From Chitinophagaceae bacterium (GTDB lineage: Bacteria > Bacteroidota > Bacteroidia > Chitinophagales > Chitinophagaceae): a DNA stretch of 6,880 nt. Below the pieces are notes generated by a model. It was given only the letters and a program-made list of their open reading frames with translations, was not told the DNA's origin and did no database searches. The stretch covers positions 1 to 6,880 of the forward strand of contig CANIMM010000171.1 in NCBI GenBank assembly GCA_947468255.1, read 5' to 3'. The position numbers were made by a program, and so were the translations under genes. This document shows positions 5,584-6,880 of this stretch, piece after piece; the first letter of the stretch is position 1, and every line of letters starts with the position of its first letter.

Positions 5584-6880
5584 TTAATGTGCGTGTTCCA
5601 CTTCGTCAATATAAAACTTCTCCGCATCCGCCTTCTCTATATCTGTCATTTTGTGTTTGTAATTTTCACCGCTGGTCTTCAATACCGCTTTGATTTCGGC
5701 CACTGCAATCACAGGGAAATATTTTGAAAACAAGAAGAAGCAAGTAAAGAACAAGCCAAAAGTTCCCAGATAAAAACCAATTTCCCAAATAGAAGGACTG
5801 TAATACGTACTCCAAGAAGAAGGTAAATAATCACGGTAAGTGGAGGTAACGATAATAACAAAACGCTCGTACCACATACCAATATTTACGATGATACTCA
5901 TGAAGAAAGTGAAAGCGATATTCCTTCTCAATTTTTTGAACCAGAACATTTGGGGAGACACCACATTACAAAACATCATCAGCCAGTAACTCCATCCATA
6001 AGGACTAAATAAGTTAGCCCTGTTTTCCTTAAATGCATACCACTCGTAAGGGTTTTGTCCGTACCATGCAATAAACAACTCGGTGATATAGGCAATCCCT
6101 ACAATAGAGCCTGTTAAAACAATTACTTTATTCATTGCTTCAATATGACCCAAGGTGATATAATCCTGTAAACCAAATACTTTTCTTAAAATAATCATCA
6201 GGGTTTGCACCATAGCAAATCCACTAAAAATGGCCCCTGCCACAAAGTAAGGAGGGAAAATAGTAGTATGCCATCCCGGAACAATGGAGGTGGCAAAGTC
6301 AAAAGATACAATGGTATGCACCGACAGTACCAATGGGGTACTTAGCCCCGCCAATACCAGCGATAAACTTTCATGCCGCTGCCAATGTTTCGTACTTCCA
6401 GTCCATCCAAAAGAAGCTACCCCATATAATAATTTGCGTAGTTTGGTTTTAGCACGATCCCTAACGGTAGCCAAATCGGGCAATAAACCAGAATACCAGA
6501 ATAATAAAGAAACGGTAAAATAAGTAGAAATCGCAAATACATCCCACAACAAAGGCGAGTTGAAATTCACCCATAAAGGACCGCGACTATTGGGATAAGG
6601 CAATACAAAGAAAGCCATCCAAACCCTACCCATATGCCAAATTGGAAACTGACCTGCGCACATTACCGCAAAGATGGTCATCGCTTCTGCAGCACGGTTT
6701 ACACCCGTTCTCCAACCTTGACGAAAAAGTAATAAGATGGCAGAAATCAACGTTCCTGCATGACCAATACCTACCCACCATACAAAGTTGGTAATATCCC
6801 AACCCCATCCGATGGTTTTATTCAGATTCCACTGACCCACACCGTAGGTAACTTCCCTATAGATGCTATAAACACCAAAT
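5584..6880 (-). CDS. actC: ACIII quinol-oxidising NrfD-like subunit ActC (5' end cut by window)
   Basis: Integral membrane subunit of alternative complex III, NrfD/PsrC superfamily, thought to hold the quinol-oxidation site. 431 codons are visible. The frame is open to the window edge (first full codon at 6879), reading FGVYSIYREVTYGVGQWNLN, so the GTG at 6840 is an internal Val and the true start lies outside; full-length family members run roughly 450-490 residues. About nine or ten helices can be seen. Numbered from the Val at 6840, His69 (FPIWHMGR), Asp100 (SPLLWDVFA) and Asp181 (VHTIVSFD) match the conserved polar residues that ACIII structural work places near the quinone pocket; that mapping is from memory. 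The sequence WWVGIGHAGTLISA is highly typical of the family. The C-terminus is hydrophilic and cytoplasmic-like, ending in DEVEHAH. It is followed by actD after 115 bases; actB is expected upstream. Confidence 0.95.
   Translation of the reverse strand, partial: FGVYSIYREVTYGVGQWNLNKTIGWGWDITNFVWWVGIGHAGTLISAILLLFRQGWRTGVNRAAEAMTIFAVMCAGQFPIWHMGRVWMAFFVLPYPNSRGPLWVNFNSPLLWDVFAISTYFTVSLLFWYSGLLPDLATVRDRAKTKLRKLLYGVASFGWTGSTKHWQRHESLSLVLAGLSTPLVLSVHTIVSFDFATSIVPGWHTTIFPPYFVAGAIFSGFAMVQTLMIILRKVFGLQDYITLGHIEAMNKVIVLTGSIVGIAYITELFIAWYGQNPYEWYAFKENRANLFSPYGWSYWLMMFCNVVSPQMFWFKKLRRNIAFTFFMSIIVNIGMWYERFVIIVTSTYRDYLPSSWSTYYSPSIWEIGFYLGTFGLFFTCFFLFSKYFPVIAVAEIKAVLKTSGENYKHKMTDIEKADAEKFYIDEVEHAH

Noticed and set aside
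6284..6808. Short open frames on the plus strand (6284..6523) and minus strand (6626..6808) inside actC
   Set aside because: They overlap strongly conserved ActC residues and show no features of their own.
1..6880. A previously undescribed system hidden in the window
   Set aside because: Every gene belongs to the known ACIII-aa3 respiratory module; no extra gene, mobile element, array or unusual fusion is visible on either strand.

Overview
This window carries the second half of a respiratory operon encoding alternative complex III (ACIII, a quinol:electron-acceptor oxidoreductase) followed by the first two subunits of an aa3-type cytochrome c oxidase. All recognisable genes are on the minus strand, so transcription runs from base 6880 towards base 1. 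The gene set, low GC content, AT-rich spacers, and lack of well-placed Shine-Dalgarno motifs point to the phylum Bacteroidota. A Chitinophagales or Sphingobacteriales relative is my best guess from the general look of the proteins, but I cannot confirm it.

Layout in transcription order: actC (5' end outside the window, 6880..5584), actD (5468..4875), actE (4742..4086), actF (4053..2800), coxB (2671..1604), coxA (1577..1, 3' end outside the window). The spacers are 115, 132, 32, 128 and 26 bases. The only clearly structured spacer lies between actF and coxB, at the ACIII/oxidase boundary. It holds a 10-bp stem-loop starting five bases after the actF stop, then a 14-base dyad. There is no gene-free stretch over 300 bases, and I see no RNA gene, mobile element, CRISPR array or plus-strand gene.

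How the genes work together: ActC and ActF are NrfD-like membrane proteins, and ActC is the likely quinol-oxidising one. ActD is a small two-helix accessory subunit and ActE is a lipid-anchored monohaem cytochrome c. Electrons pass through the ACIII haems to the CuA centre of CoxB, then to haem a and the haem a3/CuB centre of CoxA, where O2 is reduced and protons are pumped. actA (multihaem cytochrome) and actB (iron-sulfur/molybdopterin-like subunit) are expected beyond base 6880, and further oxidase subunit genes are expected before base 1.

This is a known type of system. I found no sign of an undescribed one. The points worth a second look are the structured actF-coxB spacer, a Glu-to-Gln change in the CuA motif of CoxB, an extra N-terminal helix pair in CoxB, and a histidine-rich N-terminus in CoxA.
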